DNA of 64,000 nt from OLB23 sp965230965 (GTDB lineage Bacteria; Patescibacteriota; Microgenomatia; UBA1406; HO2-37-13b). Location of the stretch: positions 682,001 through 746,000 of the forward strand of contig OZ246401.1 of NCBI GenBank assembly GCA_965230965.1. The letters run 5' to 3'. Below the pieces are notes generated by a model, which did not search any database, had not been told where the DNA came from, and saw only the letters and a program-made list of their open reading frames with translations. Below, piece after piece: positions 50,016 through 59,051 of the stretch; the first letter of the stretch is position 1, and every line of letters begins with the position of its first letter. A program made the position numbers and the translations under genes.

Positions 50016-53000
50016 TTACCATCTAGTAGAGCGAAGCATCTTTAGTATGACAATTGGGGCAATAATAAATCCTAAAAATTGGAGTAATTGTGGCCAGAAT
50101 ATGAAAATAACTCGTTGGGGATTATCCCCTAAAGGCTTCTCAATTTCCCATCCATTTGCCCAGTTATTCACGATGTAATGTTTTTTAAGCTTGTATGGAA
50201 AGAATCCATTAAGCAGATATGCATGCCAACCCTTATGAAAAGCTTGCGAAAGGATAATTGTCCCCATCTCATTAGTTGAAGTGGAGTACAAAAAATTACC
50301 GGTCTTAGTATTTGAGAGCTTAATTTCGTTTGCAGAAAAGCTCAGTAAGTCTTGTGCATCGCTTGAAATATATATTGATCCAAGAGTTTTTATTGGTGCC
50401 GGATATACTGCTATTGAATCGATAATCGCTCGTGAAGGATTTCTATTGAGTGACTGTGATAAAAAGTGTAGACCATAACCTTGAAAGACCTTTTGAGATG
50501 GATATAAAGTGAAAGCGTTATTGATGGTTTCTTTTTCAAGTTTGCCTTGTAATTCTGTTCTTTGTTCGTATTCATTATTCACATATACGCTAATGGGTAG
50601 TCCCGTGATGTGTTTTGCTTTTACGAAAAGAAGATAGGATGCATTGTGGGGTAATGCATCAAGCGAGTAAGCAACTTCTACTTGATCACATACCGTCTCG
50701 AAAAAAAGCTGATTAAATTCTACTCTTGCAGTTTGAATGTTTCTTTTTGCACATCCATCTGGTGATGATTCGTTTTGATGTTCAATTGTTTGAAGATTAA
50801 GCTGCGAAATCACATTCGAATATGCAAAAGAGTCTTTAATAAGCGGCAGAATAACTTTAAATGTATCCACGCGTTCTTTTTGAATGGGGGCGTACAAAGG
50901 ATTTCCATTCATACTGGTCGTATCAAACTCTATAAGTTCTTCACTTCTGCCATGCTTAATCTTGAACACATTTATGATGTGATTTTGAATATGTGCAATG
51001 CCGCCTGATTTGATTTCCGTATCAGAATTAATGACGATACTATCGTTTTCATTGCTATTTTTTATTGGAAAATTAAACTCTTCACCTGAAATGTTTATCT
51101 TTTCATCATCTAGATAAAATTCTGGATACAAAATTTGCACATGTAGCTGATTTTTATTAAGTGTGAATTTTGCTGGAATCAATTCTTCATTAGTAAAAAG
51201 TGAAGGGATGGTTAGGTATGCGTTAGTAGGGAGCTGGTGTATACCGTTTTTTCTTGTTGAAAGAATCGCAGCATCACTATTAAAAGCAATATCAAATTCA
51301 CGGTTTTTTTTAAGGTTTTCTGTTAGTAGGCTTGGAAAAGGAAACACTAAATTTGGATTATCGGTATCATAGATATTTATTTTTTGATTCTGATATGTGG
51401 TATCAATTTTTGTTCTCTCGAACATTGAGCCAATCCTTATTGGGTTGGACACGAATGACGTTGAACTATTATTACCATTAACTTTGAAAAGAGAAATATC
51501 ATTAAATTCTTGCAACAAAGTAATACTCTTGGTACTTATCAGAAAATCTTCCAACTTATCAAAATGTATAGGTTTATTTGAGAGTTCGTTATTGATACTT
51601 TTATCCATGAGTAGCAAAGAAATATGGTATTTTTCTAATACGTTTAGCAATAATTCACTATCTTGCGATGATATCGCGTATGAAATTTCATTGTAAAATT
51701 GTTCATTCTTTGTACTCCATGGGTCGAATGCTCTAACCAAAATTGGTTGAGGTATACCGAACCACTCAAAGCCCGAGCCGAGGTACCCCCAGTTTTTTGA
51801 CTGCCATGACCAAAATGTATGTGTAGGCAAGACAGCAATACGAGCTTGATTGTCATAATTCTTAAGATATTCAAACGCCATTTTGTAATCAGACGGAACT
51901 TCTTTTCGCAAGGAGTGCGAGAAGAAGTTGCCTGTAAAAGCAGGTGCGGCTACAAGAAAAATAAGTAGAAGACAGAAGCCGAAAAATGGCCTTTTTATTT
52001 TTTGCTCCGAAAGTAGTTGGGAAATCTTACTTATACCAAGACCTAAAAATAGTGAATATGTCAAGGCGAAAGTAGTTATAAATTTTGTAAACGGGAAACG
52101 CACGGCCTCACCAAACATTGGTAATCGATCACGTATAAAACTATTAAAAAGCGAGATTATTGGTATATCAGTTCCCAAGAAGACAAAACTCATAAAAAAC
52201 AAACCATAAATGGGCAGAAGTAATTGATTATGAAAATTAAAGATAAATCCAGTAGCAATAATGCCGAGCAAGATGCTAAATGCTGAAATATATAAAATGG
52301 ACTTCGAATAATTATTCCAGATCTGCATAAAATCAACTTGTAAGTTTTTCGTGTCATCATATTCTTTTATGTCAAGCATAAACCCTTTCATCGACAATAC
52401 ATCCAAGAGCCCTCCCCGGGCCTTATTTCGCTGAAATGTCTCCTCACTTGAAAACTCATTGATACGAGCATTTTGCACAGTTTTACTTTTCTCGGGAAGA
52501 TCATATAGATATGGAACAAGCCAAAAACTATTTATTGCAAGGGTTGCGAACAGAAGTGTCATGAATCGTTTTACTGAATGATTTTGAACAATATCCAGAC
52601 TTGATAAAAATAAAAGACCCCAAAAACTAACTATAAAGACAGTAGGAACAAATGATTGGGGAGTCATTAAGACTGAAAAAAAGCTAAACCACATTAAGGC
52701 TTTACGACTGCGGTTTTGAATGTACAGATAAGCCCAGTAGATAACTATTGGCATGAATGCAAACTGAAAAACAAATGTTTCAAGTGGGGCATAAAACTGT
52801 TGAATAATACCTATGTTCAACATATAAAATAGAGCTGCTATTATTGATGCCGATCTCTTTTTTGTAAACAGCGATGAGAGATAAAACATACTTATTCCAC
52901 CGAAACAATGGAGAAGTATCGTGAGCAAATATCGAACAATATGAGCAGAAAAGAACAATCGTAGAAATGTAATGAAAATGGTATGTATTAGGTTTGCACT

Positions 53001-53207
53001 GTGTGCTTGGCCGTCCAAAAGCCCCAAGCCTCTATAATCCTGCCATACCGCAAATATATTCCTTTTAATATTGAGCCACAAATCAAATTCAGGCATTATA
53101 TTATCCCAGCCAATAAGATAGGTTCCTGGAAGGTAATTGGAAAAAAAGAGCAACAGAGAAACACCTATTATAATGATAAACGGAAGATAGTTTAATAGAC
53201 GTTTCAT
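50016..53207 (-). CDS. Large polytopic membrane protein, YfhO/arabinofuranosyltransferase-like
   Basis: 1063 residues. About 12-13 hydrophobic helices in the first ~430 residues, starting YLPFIIIIGVSLLLFFSNY and including early GWDNIMPEFDLWLN, then a ~570-residue extracytoplasmic region, and a final helix (FIFWPQLLQFLGFIIAPIVI). This layout resembles the YfhO and DUF3367-type families of lipid-linked sugar transferases (GT-C fold). The first loop has an Asp-rich motif as GT-C enzymes do. Next to the GT2 gene, which supports a role in surface glycan assembly, though the substrate is unknown. Confidence 0.6.
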   Translation of the reverse strand: MKRLLNYLPFIIIIGVSLLLFFSNYLPGTYLIGWDNIMPEFDLWLNIKRNIFAVWQDYRGLGLLDGQAHSANLIHTIFITFLRLFFSAHIVRYLLTILLHCFGGISMFYLSSLFTKKRSASIIAALFYMLNIGIIQQFYAPLETFVFQFAFMPIVIYWAYLYIQNRSRKALMWFSFFSVLMTPQSFVPTVFIVSFWGLLFLSSLDIVQNHSVKRFMTLLFATLAINSFWLVPYLYDLPEKSKTVQNARINEFSSEETFQRNKARGGLLDVLSMKGFMLDIKEYDDTKNLQVDFMQIWNNYSKSILYISAFSILLGIIATGFIFNFHNQLLLPIYGLFFMSFVFLGTDIPIISLFNSFIRDRLPMFGEAVRFPFTKFITTFALTYSLFLGLGISKISQLLSEQKIKRPFFGFCLLLIFLVAAPAFTGNFFSHSLRKEVPSDYKMAFEYLKNYDNQARIAVLPTHTFWSWQSKNWGYLGSGFEWFGIPQPILVRAFDPWSTKNEQFYNEISYAISSQDSELLLNVLEKYHISLLLMDKSINNELSNKPIHFDKLEDFLISTKSITLLQEFNDISLFKVNGNNSSTSFVSNPIRIGSMFERTKIDTTYQNQKINIYDTDNPNLVFPFPSLLTENLKKNREFDIAFNSDAAILSTRKNGIHQLPTNAYLTIPSLFTNEELIPAKFTLNKNQLHVQILYPEFYLDDEKINISGEEFNFPIKNSNENDSIVINSDTEIKSGGIAHIQNHIINVFKIKHGRSEELIEFDTTSMNGNPLYAPIQKERVDTFKVILPLIKDSFAYSNVISQLNLQTIEHQNESSPDGCAKRNIQTARVEFNQLFFETVCDQVEVAYSLDALPHNASYLLFVKAKHITGLPISVYVNNEYEQRTELQGKLEKETINNAFTLYPSQKVFQGYGLHFLSQSLNRNPSRAIIDSIAVYPAPIKTLGSIYISSDAQDLLSFSANEIKLSNTKTGNFLYSTSTNEMGTIILSQAFHKGWHAYLLNGFFPYKLKKHYIVNNWANGWEIEKPLGDNPQRVIFIFWPQLLQFLGFIIAPIVILKMLRSTRW

Positions 53208-53217
53208 GAGGGGCTAA

Positions 53218-54120
53218 TCACTTATATGATATAGCATACGTGAAACGCTTGAGGATAGGAAGAGGGAAGATATCATCAATGGAGATAACACCTTTCGATA
53301 AAAGGTAAAGAGCAATCATAATCCTTTGTGGTAAAGCAAAAACTGCAATAGATTGGAGCAAGGTAGTACCGATTTGTAGAATCGAAGGAATATAGCCACA
53401 TTCAAATATGAAAGCCGCACGTATTCTCAAAGTAGATTTAAATTTTTCACGAGTATGTGAAAATGTATCATTATTGCCGTGTATGCGGTAGAGGAGTAAG
53501 GGCTCCGGAATATTTGCAAAACGTTTACCTTGGCTCATGAGTTTGAAAAATGTGTAGTACTCATTAAAATATGGGAATTTTATTTTGTAGAAATTATTTG
53601 AAAAATTATTACGAAACATAATTGATGGGTGGATGACATTACAGTAAAGAAAGAATGAGGTGTAAATTTTTTTGTGAGATACAGGTGTTTGTTTAATACC
53701 GAGTTTTTTTCCATTGCGATCAATGATTTCAGCATGTGAACCAACAAGAAAAATGTCTTTATTTTTTTGTAGAAATTTTACTTGTCTTTCAAGTCTTTCT
53801 GGCACAGCAACATCGTCTGCATCCATTTTCGCAATATATGTTCCCTTAGCTTTACTAATACCAAAGTCAGTAGCAGGATCACCACTTTGACCCAAGGCAT
53901 GGATAAGTGTATATGTATAAATTTTTGTCGGATACTTTCTTTTATATCGTTTGATAATTGAAGAAGACAAATCATTAGAAGCATCATCAACAATGATGAG
54001 CTCAAAGTTTTCATAGGTCTGATTAAGAATGCTTTCAATAGCTTCAGATAAAAAAGCACCTGCATTATGCACAGGCATGATTACTGAAACAAGCGGCTTT
54101 TTTGTTATGTGATTTTTCAT
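53218..54120 (-). CDS. Family 2 glycosyltransferase
   Basis: 300 residues. PLVSVIMPVHNAGAFLSEAI, ELIIVDDASND (nucleotide-sugar binding), AKMDADDVAVPERLERQV (the DxD-type metal site) and NEYYTFFKLMSQG form a GT-A fold. It transfers a sugar, probably to a lipid or glycan precursor at the inner membrane. C-terminal hydrophobic stretches (FALPQRIMIALYLLSKG) may bind the membrane. Ends 10 nt before the large membrane protein gene. A hairpin TGCTCAA/TTGAGCA lies upstream at 54131-54150. Confidence 0.9.
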   Translation of the reverse strand: MKNHITKKPLVSVIMPVHNAGAFLSEAIESILNQTYENFELIIVDDASNDLSSSIIKRYKRKYPTKIYTYTLIHALGQSGDPATDFGISKAKGTYIAKMDADDVAVPERLERQVKFLQKNKDIFLVGSHAEIIDRNGKKLGIKQTPVSHKKIYTSFFLYCNVIHPSIMFRNNFSNNFYKIKFPYFNEYYTFFKLMSQGKRFANIPEPLLLYRIHGNNDTFSHTREKFKSTLRIRAAFIFECGYIPSILQIGTTLLQSIAVFALPQRIMIALYLLSKGVISIDDIFPLPILKRFTYAISYK

Positions 54121-54190
54121 ATGTATCCTATGCTCAATGAGACTTGAGCATTCACCTCAAGAAACAAATTTCTTTATCCCTTAAGGTAAT

Positions 54191-54220
54191 CCGCCCTCCC
54201 CATATTGCAGGGGAGGGCGG
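54191..54220 (-). terminator. Strong 11-bp hairpin at the left island edge
   Basis: CCGCCCTCCCC (54191-54201) pairs with GGGGAGGGCGG (54210-54220), loop of 8. It follows the lipoprotein gene in the minus direction. A second hairpin, TCTCGGC/GCCGAGA, is at 54225-54244. No T-run follows, so terminator activity is uncertain. Confidence 0.5.
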
Positions 54221-54272
54221 GTGATCTCGGCATCTCAGCCGAGACGATAGGGTTCAGGTGGCCTTGGGCCTC

Positions 54273-56246
54273 CTAGCGGCACGTGGCCGTGTTGGTGACC
54301 TTCCAGCCGGTCGGAAGCGTCGTGCTCCAGCCGCTCGGCACCGGATTGCACCCGACGAGGACGCGATGCATGGTATCCGGGGTGTCCCGGTTCTGCACTT
54401 CGTCCATCATCTGGTTGATCCGGCCCGTGACGGCCAGGCGAACACCGCCGCTGGCGTGGTGGGCGGAACCCTCCACATCCTTCGGCGGCTGCACGCACGC
54501 ACCGTTCTCGAGCACGATATGGAACACCTCCTTGGCATTCGGCGGCGCCCACAGCTGCAGGTAGGTGAACCCGGTGCTGTTGTTGCACAGGGTGTCCTTG
54601 CCCAAGCTGATCTGCTCCGACGCCCATGAGGTGCCGGGGGTCTCGATGATACCCCCGGGCCCGTACTTCCAGACCGACATCGTGTAGCCGAGCTGGTTGT
54701 TGGGCTTCTCGTAACCGGCGGGCACTGGATCGGGACCGACCCAGAGCTGCAGCTTGATGCCGCCGTGCTCGCGCGCCATTTGGGCCGCGCGACACAGGAT
54801 GGCATCCTGCGTGCCCTTCATGATCCACGCCGTACCAACGAGACGCTTGGCCTCCACGTCGAGGTTGTACCCCGGCGCGATGACGGCTTGCACCGTCGTG
54901 TTGGCATCAGCCCCATCCCAGAACTGCACGATGACCCAGTTGAACGGATCGCCCCAGTCCATGTTCTGGACCGTGTCGAACTTGTTCTCCCTGATCATCT
55001 CCACCGGACAGCTCGGCGTCGCGCTGGGTCCGGTCGTCGGCGGCGGAGTGCCGGTCATCGGCGGCCTGGTGGCCGTCGGGTCGCCCGGCTTCGTCGTCGG
55101 CGTGCAGGTCGGCGTCGGCGCCGGCGTCGCGCACGACGGATCGTGCGGATGCATGGCGCAGAACGGGTCGTTGTGCGGCGTCGGGCTCGGCTGCGTGGTG
55201 CACGAGACGAAGCTCGAGAAACCAGCGCAAGCCGCCATGCAGCTGTTGCTGAACGTAATGACACGTCCGTCGGGCAGGCGGACGCACACCGGTTCGTACT
55301 GCATCGTGCACATGCACGAACCCGAGGGGTTCGACATGTTGATGCCGTAGATCGTCAGCAGCATCTCCACCTGGACCTTCACATCGACCTTGACCTCGGC
55401 CTTCGCGCGCGCCTCCGCGTCCGCCCGTGCTCGGGCATCCGCATTGGCGTCGCTGTTGCCGCTGCCGTTGTTCTGGCCTCCGTTGTTGCCTCCACCGTTG
55501 TTCCCGTTGCCGTTGTCGACCGCGCACTCAGCCTGGTCGTAGATGCCGTTGTCATGACACTTGCGACACTTCGTGTTCACGTTGAGAACTTGGCCGTCGG
55601 ACAGGCGGTAGAGGTAGAGAACGCCGCTCATGCTGTACCAGCGCTTCCCATCGAAGTTAACGTAATAGTCTTCCTTCGCCGGGTCCCACTGGACGCCCTT
55701 GCGGCCGGCCATCACACAGAGCCACGGGCTGTTGAAGTTGCCCGGGCCGGTGGTGGAGCCGCTGCTGCCGCTGGGAGAGCTACCGTTGTTGCCGGAACTG
55801 CTGCTCCCGTGCGCCTGCGCCTCCTTGAGGGCCTTGTTCGCCTCATCCAGCTGCTTCTGAAGATCCATGACCTTCGCCTGCAACTGGGGGTTGAGGTCGA
55901 TGAAGACCTTCCCGGCGATGCGCGCGGTCGAGAAGACGGTCGTCGCGCAGCTCAGCTGCTCGTCGGTGGTCGGCTTCTCCTTGCAGCTCGCGAACGTCGT
56001 GCTGAGGGTCGCGCCGCTGCCCGCCAAGTCCTGCTCGAAAGCGGTGAACTCGACGAAGAGCGCGTCGACCGTGGCCTGGCTGACCGTGTTCGCGGCGCCG
56101 AGCGTCGTAGTGATGGCCTCGGCAGCCGACACGGTGTCGGCCAGCGGGAGCACACTCGGGGACTTGTCCTCGCCGCAGGCGGCGGTGAAGCCGCCGAGCA
56201 GGCAGAGGGCGACGGACAGGGCGATGGACTTAAACGTATGGTTCAT
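54273..56246 (-). CDS. Kazal-domain lipoprotein with Thr/Pro linker, GC-rich
   Basis: 657 residues from ATG 56246, chosen by an AGGAGG 6 nt upstream. Signal peptide with a lipobox-like FTAAC at about residue 24. A helical region (30-150), a Ser/Gly linker, a domain with a CxxC pair (TKCRKCHDNG), a low-complexity Asn/Gly and Ala/Arg region, a Kazal-type inhibitor-like domain (CMCTMQYEPVCVRLPDGRV, then NSCMAACAGF), a Thr/Pro linker, and a ~250-residue C-terminal domain not recognised. Kazal domains inhibit serine proteases. GC content and translation signals differ from the flanks; several GC-rich reading frames on both strands here are shadows. Confidence 0.7.
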   Translation of the reverse strand: MNHTFKSIALSVALCLLGGFTAACGEDKSPSVLPLADTVSAAEAITTTLGAANTVSQATVDALFVEFTAFEQDLAGSGATLSTTFASCKEKPTTDEQLSCATTVFSTARIAGKVFIDLNPQLQAKVMDLQKQLDEANKALKEAQAHGSSSSGNNGSSPSGSSGSTTGPGNFNSPWLCVMAGRKGVQWDPAKEDYYVNFDGKRWYSMSGVLYLYRLSDGQVLNVNTKCRKCHDNGIYDQAECAVDNGNGNNGGGNNGGQNNGSGNSDANADARARADAEARAKAEVKVDVKVQVEMLLTIYGINMSNPSGSCMCTMQYEPVCVRLPDGRVITFSNSCMAACAGFSSFVSCTTQPSPTPHNDPFCAMHPHDPSCATPAPTPTCTPTTKPGDPTATRPPMTGTPPPTTGPSATPSCPVEMIRENKFDTVQNMDWGDPFNWVIVQFWDGADANTTVQAVIAPGYNLDVEAKRLVGTAWIMKGTQDAILCRAAQMAREHGGIKLQLWVGPDPVPAGYEKPNNQLGYTMSVWKYGPGGIIETPGTSWASEQISLGKDTLCNNSTGFTYLQLWAPPNAKEVFHIVLENGACVQPPKDVEGSAHHASGGVRLAVTGRINQMMDEVQNRDTPDTMHRVLVGCNPVPSGWSTTLPTGWKVTNTATCR

Positions 56247-56256
56247 GATGCGCCTC

Positions 56257-56586
56257 CTAGCGCTTGTTCTCGTCGGACTCGGTGTCCGACTCGGTGATGA
56301 ACTTGGCGAGTGGGTCGATACCCACCGCCGCCTTGGTTGCCTCTCGCTTGCCGTTGTCGAACGCTTCGATGGTCTGCCGGATCTGCTCTCGCAGAACGTT
56401 GCGCTCGTGGTAGATGCCATAGGCACCCCGGCCGCCCCACAAGAGGACGACGAGGACCCACGCACCGACAACGAACGGCCAACGTGCATGGTCGAACAGC
56501 CAGCCTCCTGCCGCATTGTTGTTGAGCAGCACGAGGATGGACCAGATGGCAAGCGTGAGAAGTACGCCGCCAATCAAGATGTCCAT
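56257..56586 (-). CDS. Small membrane protein of the GC-rich island
   Basis: 109 residues from ATG 56586, which follows a strong AAAGGAGG. Two hydrophobic helices (ILIGGVLLTLAIWSILVLL and FVVGAWVLVVLLWGG) and a charged helical tail. No family recognised. It ends 10 nt before the lipoprotein start, so the two are an operon. Confidence 0.65.
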   Translation of the reverse strand: MDILIGGVLLTLAIWSILVLLNNNAAGGWLFDHARWPFVVGAWVLVVLLWGGRGAYGIYHERNVLREQIRQTIEAFDNGKREATKAAVGIDPLAKFITESDTESDENKR

Positions 56587-57017
56587 GGTCTTTCCGCCTC
56601 CTTTAGACGGATCCCTTTCGGGCTGTAACAGGTGGATGTGAATGGCCTCAGACGCGGTGTGCACCGCTGCGGAACATTGCTGTCCACTGCGGGCTTTCGC
56701 GCGCGGCCTGAGATTACGAATAAGGTTGGGAGGTTAAACAGCTAACGCCGCCTGCCCGCAGCTCTAACTATCTGACCCCCCATTGCGGACTGGAACATTT
56801 TATATAAATAAATAATGTAGCTCCAATCCACAATAGGGGACCAAAAAGCAAAGCCGCTTTCCACCTTATCGTGTTATCAAATTAAAATTTCCTGAACCCT
56901 AGTTGTAAACGTGCTGCCTTTTATAAATCACCACAACAAGCTTTTGTCGGGTGTTTTGAAAAAGGCTAGTTTATTATACCAAGTTAAAGTCGCAAAGACT
57001 AAAACTTAGTGACCTAT

Positions 57018-57046
57018 AGTATAGTACACGAGAGGCCATTTGTCAA
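57018..57046 (-). promoter_or_regulatory. Strong orphan promoter
   Basis: TTGACA (57041-57046), 17-bp spacer, TATACT (57018-57023). It fires towards 56.8 kb, where I see no convincing gene; the product may be a small RNA. Confidence 0.65.
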
Positions 57047-57078
57047 GTATAGGGAAGTACAGATAGGCATTTCGTTTG

Positions 57079-57098
57079 TTATCCACAAGCTATGCACA
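57079..57098 (+). other. Two DnaA-box-like 9-mers
   Basis: TTATCCACA (57079-57087) fits the consensus TTATNCACA; CTATGCACA (57090-57098) has one mismatch. They are adjacent, in the same orientation, in an AT-rich gap. No dnaA or dnaN nearby. Confidence 0.35.
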
Positions 57099-57123
57099 AA
57101 GCGCTTTTCTTGACTTCTATAAG

Positions 57124-57231
57124 CTACTGCTTGTCAGTTTTGGTCATTTCGATAACGAGGAGCACAATAGCAGCAATAAGCACATACAAAGTTAGATTAT
57201 TGCCTAAAATTGACTGCAAGAAGATTTCCAC
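57124..57231 (-). CDS. Possible 35-residue single-pass membrane peptide
   Basis: A GTG at 57231 opens a frame ending in TAG at 57124-57126. Its peptide has one clean membrane helix (LTLYVLIAAIVLLVIEM) flanked by a short polar N-terminus and a TKTDKQ tail. It has no Shine-Dalgarno and a weak -10-like TATGAT 11 nt upstream. The hydrophobic pattern is coherent, but such a short frame could be chance. Confidence 0.35.
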   Translation of the reverse strand: MEIFLQSILGNNLTLYVLIAAIVLLVIEMTKTDKQ

Positions 57232-57288
57232 GATCGCAGCTTATCATATAAAGATTAAATTTCCATTAACTTGCACGCACACCATCGC

Positions 57289-57317
57289 TTGCCATTTCCA
57301 TTTCAGATAGCTATAAT
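57289..57317 (+). promoter_or_regulatory. Promoter of the M29 aminopeptidase gene
   Basis: TTGCCA (57289-57294), 17-bp spacer, TATAAT (57312-57317), 8 nt to ATG 57326. Confidence 0.7.
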
Positions 57318-57325
57318 GTGAGGCT

Positions 57326-58525
57326 ATGTATACACCATCTGAACTCATACTAACCAACTACGCAAAAGTACTCATCGATTTCGCATTGGGAAGCGGCGAA
57401 GGCGTTAAAAAAGGTGAGGTTGTTCTTCTGAATTTTGACCTCCCAGCGCTGCCACTCGGAAAAGCGGTTTATCGCCGTATTCTTGAGAAGGGTGGGCATC
57501 CTATTGTACGTATACATGAGCAGAGTTTTTCGCGCATTTTATACGAATCGGCCTCAGATCAGCAGCTGGAATTCTTCCCAAAGAATTACATGAAAAGTCT
57601 TGTGGATACAATTGACCACAGAATGTACCTTATTGCTGATGAAGACCCCTTTATTCTCAAGGGTATTGACCCGAAAAAAATCATGATGGGGAACAAAAGT
57701 ACGCAAATTATGAAAAAATGGTTATTTGATAAAGAAGACAAGGGAAAAATGACCTGGACGCTCGCATTATATGGCACAAAGGGCATGGCAAGCGAGGCAG
57801 GATTAAGCCTAGAGAAATTCTGGGATCAGATTGAGAAGGCCTGTTTCTTAACTGAGAAGAATCCTATAGCTGTTTGGAGGTCTACGTTCAAAAAATTAGA
57901 ACAATTACGGGTAAAATTAAGCAAGTTGCCTATAGATTCACTTCATTTGACCGCAAAAGATACAGATTTGACTATAAAACTTGGCGAGAAACGCCAATGG
58001 CTCGCAGGCTCAGGTCGTAATATACCTAGCTTCGAAATTTTCACTTCGCCTGATTGGAGAGGGACAAACGGACATGTGTTCTTTGATCATCCGCTGTATC
58101 GCTACGGAAATGTGATTAAAGATGTGCGCCTTGAGTTCAAAAATGGGCGAGTAGTAAATGCTCAGGCGGCAAAAAACGATAATCTCATAAAAGAGCTGGT
58201 GAAGCAGAAAAATGCTGATAAGGTGGGGGAATATTCGCTCACAGATACACGTTTTTCGCATATTGACGCGTTTATGGCAAACACACTGTATGATGAGAAT
58301 TTCGGCGGCAAGTGGGGGAATACGCATCTTGCGCTCGGATCGAGCTATCATGAAGCGTATACAGGCAATGTTGCCAAGGTAAAGGATAAGGGTTGGCGTG
58401 ATCTTGGGTTCAACGATTCGCCTGAACATACGGATATTATTGCTACGGGAGATAGACAAGTTGAGGCTATTATGCGCGACGGGAAAAAGAAAGTCATCTA
58501 CCGCAAGGGTCAATTTGTCCTTTGA
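57326..58525 (+). CDS. Aminopeptidase of the M29 (thermophilic aminopeptidase T) family
   Basis: 399 residues, the usual length. Removes N-terminal amino acids from peptides using two metal ions. Family marks: start YAKVLIDFALGSGEGVKKGE, NIPSFEIFTSPDW (metal Glu), VGEYSLTDTRFSHI (Glu), WGNTHLALGSSYHEAY (His) and FNDSPEHTDIIATGDRQV (His and Asp). All expected ligand positions are visible. Cytoplasmic; likely peptide recycling. The 3' end overlaps the convergent coiled-coil gene by 16 nt. Confidence 0.9.
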   Translation: MYTPSELILTNYAKVLIDFALGSGEGVKKGEVVLLNFDLPALPLGKAVYRRILEKGGHPIVRIHEQSFSRILYESASDQQLEFFPKNYMKSLVDTIDHRMYLIADEDPFILKGIDPKKIMMGNKSTQIMKKWLFDKEDKGKMTWTLALYGTKGMASEAGLSLEKFWDQIEKACFLTEKNPIAVWRSTFKKLEQLRVKLSKLPIDSLHLTAKDTDLTIKLGEKRQWLAGSGRNIPSFEIFTSPDWRGTNGHVFFDHPLYRYGNVIKDVRLEFKNGRVVNAQAAKNDNLIKELVKQKNADKVGEYSLTDTRFSHIDAFMANTLYDENFGGKWGNTHLALGSSYHEAYTGNVAKVKDKGWRDLGFNDSPEHTDIIATGDRQVEAIMRDGKKKVIYRKGQFVL

Positions 58526-58764
58526 TTTGTGCCTAGTTCAAGCTGATCGAGCCTAATGCCCAATTGCATGACGATCGCGTTGAATTCGAACCTAAGCTGC
58601 CTCATTTCGTACTCAAATTGATTTTGCCTGCTATCTGCAGTTATTTGCATCTTTTTTATATTCACAATTTCTTCCCGGATGAGTTTAATTTCAGGCATAA
58701 CCTGCGTTTCTATTTCCATTTCGATGATCTGTCCGATTTGTTCAATATCTTTGTTAGTCAGCAT
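58510..58764 (-). CDS. Small coiled-coil protein, copy C of a triplicated family
   Basis: 84 residues from ATG 58764, chosen because MLTNKDIEQIGQIIE aligns with the starts of the two upstream paralogues. Charged helix throughout. Overlaps gene B by 11 nt. Function unknown. Confidence 0.65.
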   Translation of the reverse strand: MLTNKDIEQIGQIIEMEIETQVMPEIKLIREEIVNIKKMQITADSRQNQFEYEMRQLRFEFNAIVMQLGIRLDQLELGTNQRTN

Positions 58765-59050
58765 AGGTATTTTCAAGCTTGGTAATGCGTTTTTCGTGAT
58801 CTTGGACGTTCTCATTATTTTGGTACGCATACGCATTGAATTCAAACCTGAAATCGCGCACTTCTCGGCGCAGTTCGTTTAGGTCCTCGCGCAGTTCGTT
58901 TAGGTCCTCGCGTAGCTCGTTTAGATCTTTGCGAAGCCCGTGCATATCATTTTCAAGCCCATCAAGACGTTTGTGGATTGGTTCAAGTGCATTATGCAGC
59001 TTCAAATCCATCAGTAAGCCAATTTTTTCTAAATCTTCATTAGTCAGCAT
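58754..59050 (-). CDS. Small coiled-coil protein, copy B
   Basis: 98 residues from ATG 59050 (MLTNEDLEKIGLLMD). The middle is three tandem heptads, NELREDL-type, encoded by a 21-bp tandem repeat. The end EFNAYAYQNNENVQDHEKRI parallels copy A. It begins 1 nt after the stop of copy A. Confidence 0.7.
   Translation of the reverse strand: MLTNEDLEKIGLLMDLKLHNALEPIHKRLDGLENDMHGLRKDLNELREDLNELREDLNELRREVRDFRFEFNAYAYQNNENVQDHEKRITKLENTYAD
58869..58931 (-). repeat. 21-bp tandem repeat, three units
   Basis: Two identical 21-bp units at 58869-58889 and 58890-58910 and a diverged third at 58911-58931, each coding one heptad of a coiled coil. Unit length equals one heptad, so copy number can change without breaking the frame. 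Confidence 0.85.
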
Positions 59051-59051
59051 T

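Larger units (their letters stand above)
54187..56795. other. GC-rich island, foreign DNA or assembly chimera
   Basis: The base composition rises sharply at about 54190 and falls again at about 56790, from roughly 40% to over 60% GC by eye. Both genes inside have clear Shine-Dalgarno sequences (GGAGG) at normal distance, unlike most host genes here, and GC-rich third codon positions. No transposase, integrase or flanking repeat is visible. Both a recent transfer and a misjoined contig fit. Confidence 0.7.
56587..57325. other. Gene-poor region
   Basis: The first ~200 bp are the GC-rich end of the island; from about 56796 the sequence is AT-rich. It holds one strong minus-strand promoter (57018-57046), two DnaA-box-like 9-mers (57079-57098) and a possible 35-codon gene (57124-57231). 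No RNA family or other gene is recognised. Confidence 0.6.

Noticed and set aside
54235..56664. Long plus-strand and alternative minus-strand reading frames in the GC-rich island
   Set aside because: High GC leaves few stop codons; these frames are Arg/Ala-rich shadows without start signals, while one minus frame has a signal peptide, ribosome site and Kazal domain.
54187..56795. Insertion sequence or transposon
   Set aside because: No transposase, terminal inverted repeats or target duplication could be found at the edges.
57079..57098. Replication origin
   Set aside because: Only two boxes, no dnaA/dnaN and no clear skew information; kept only as a weak observation.
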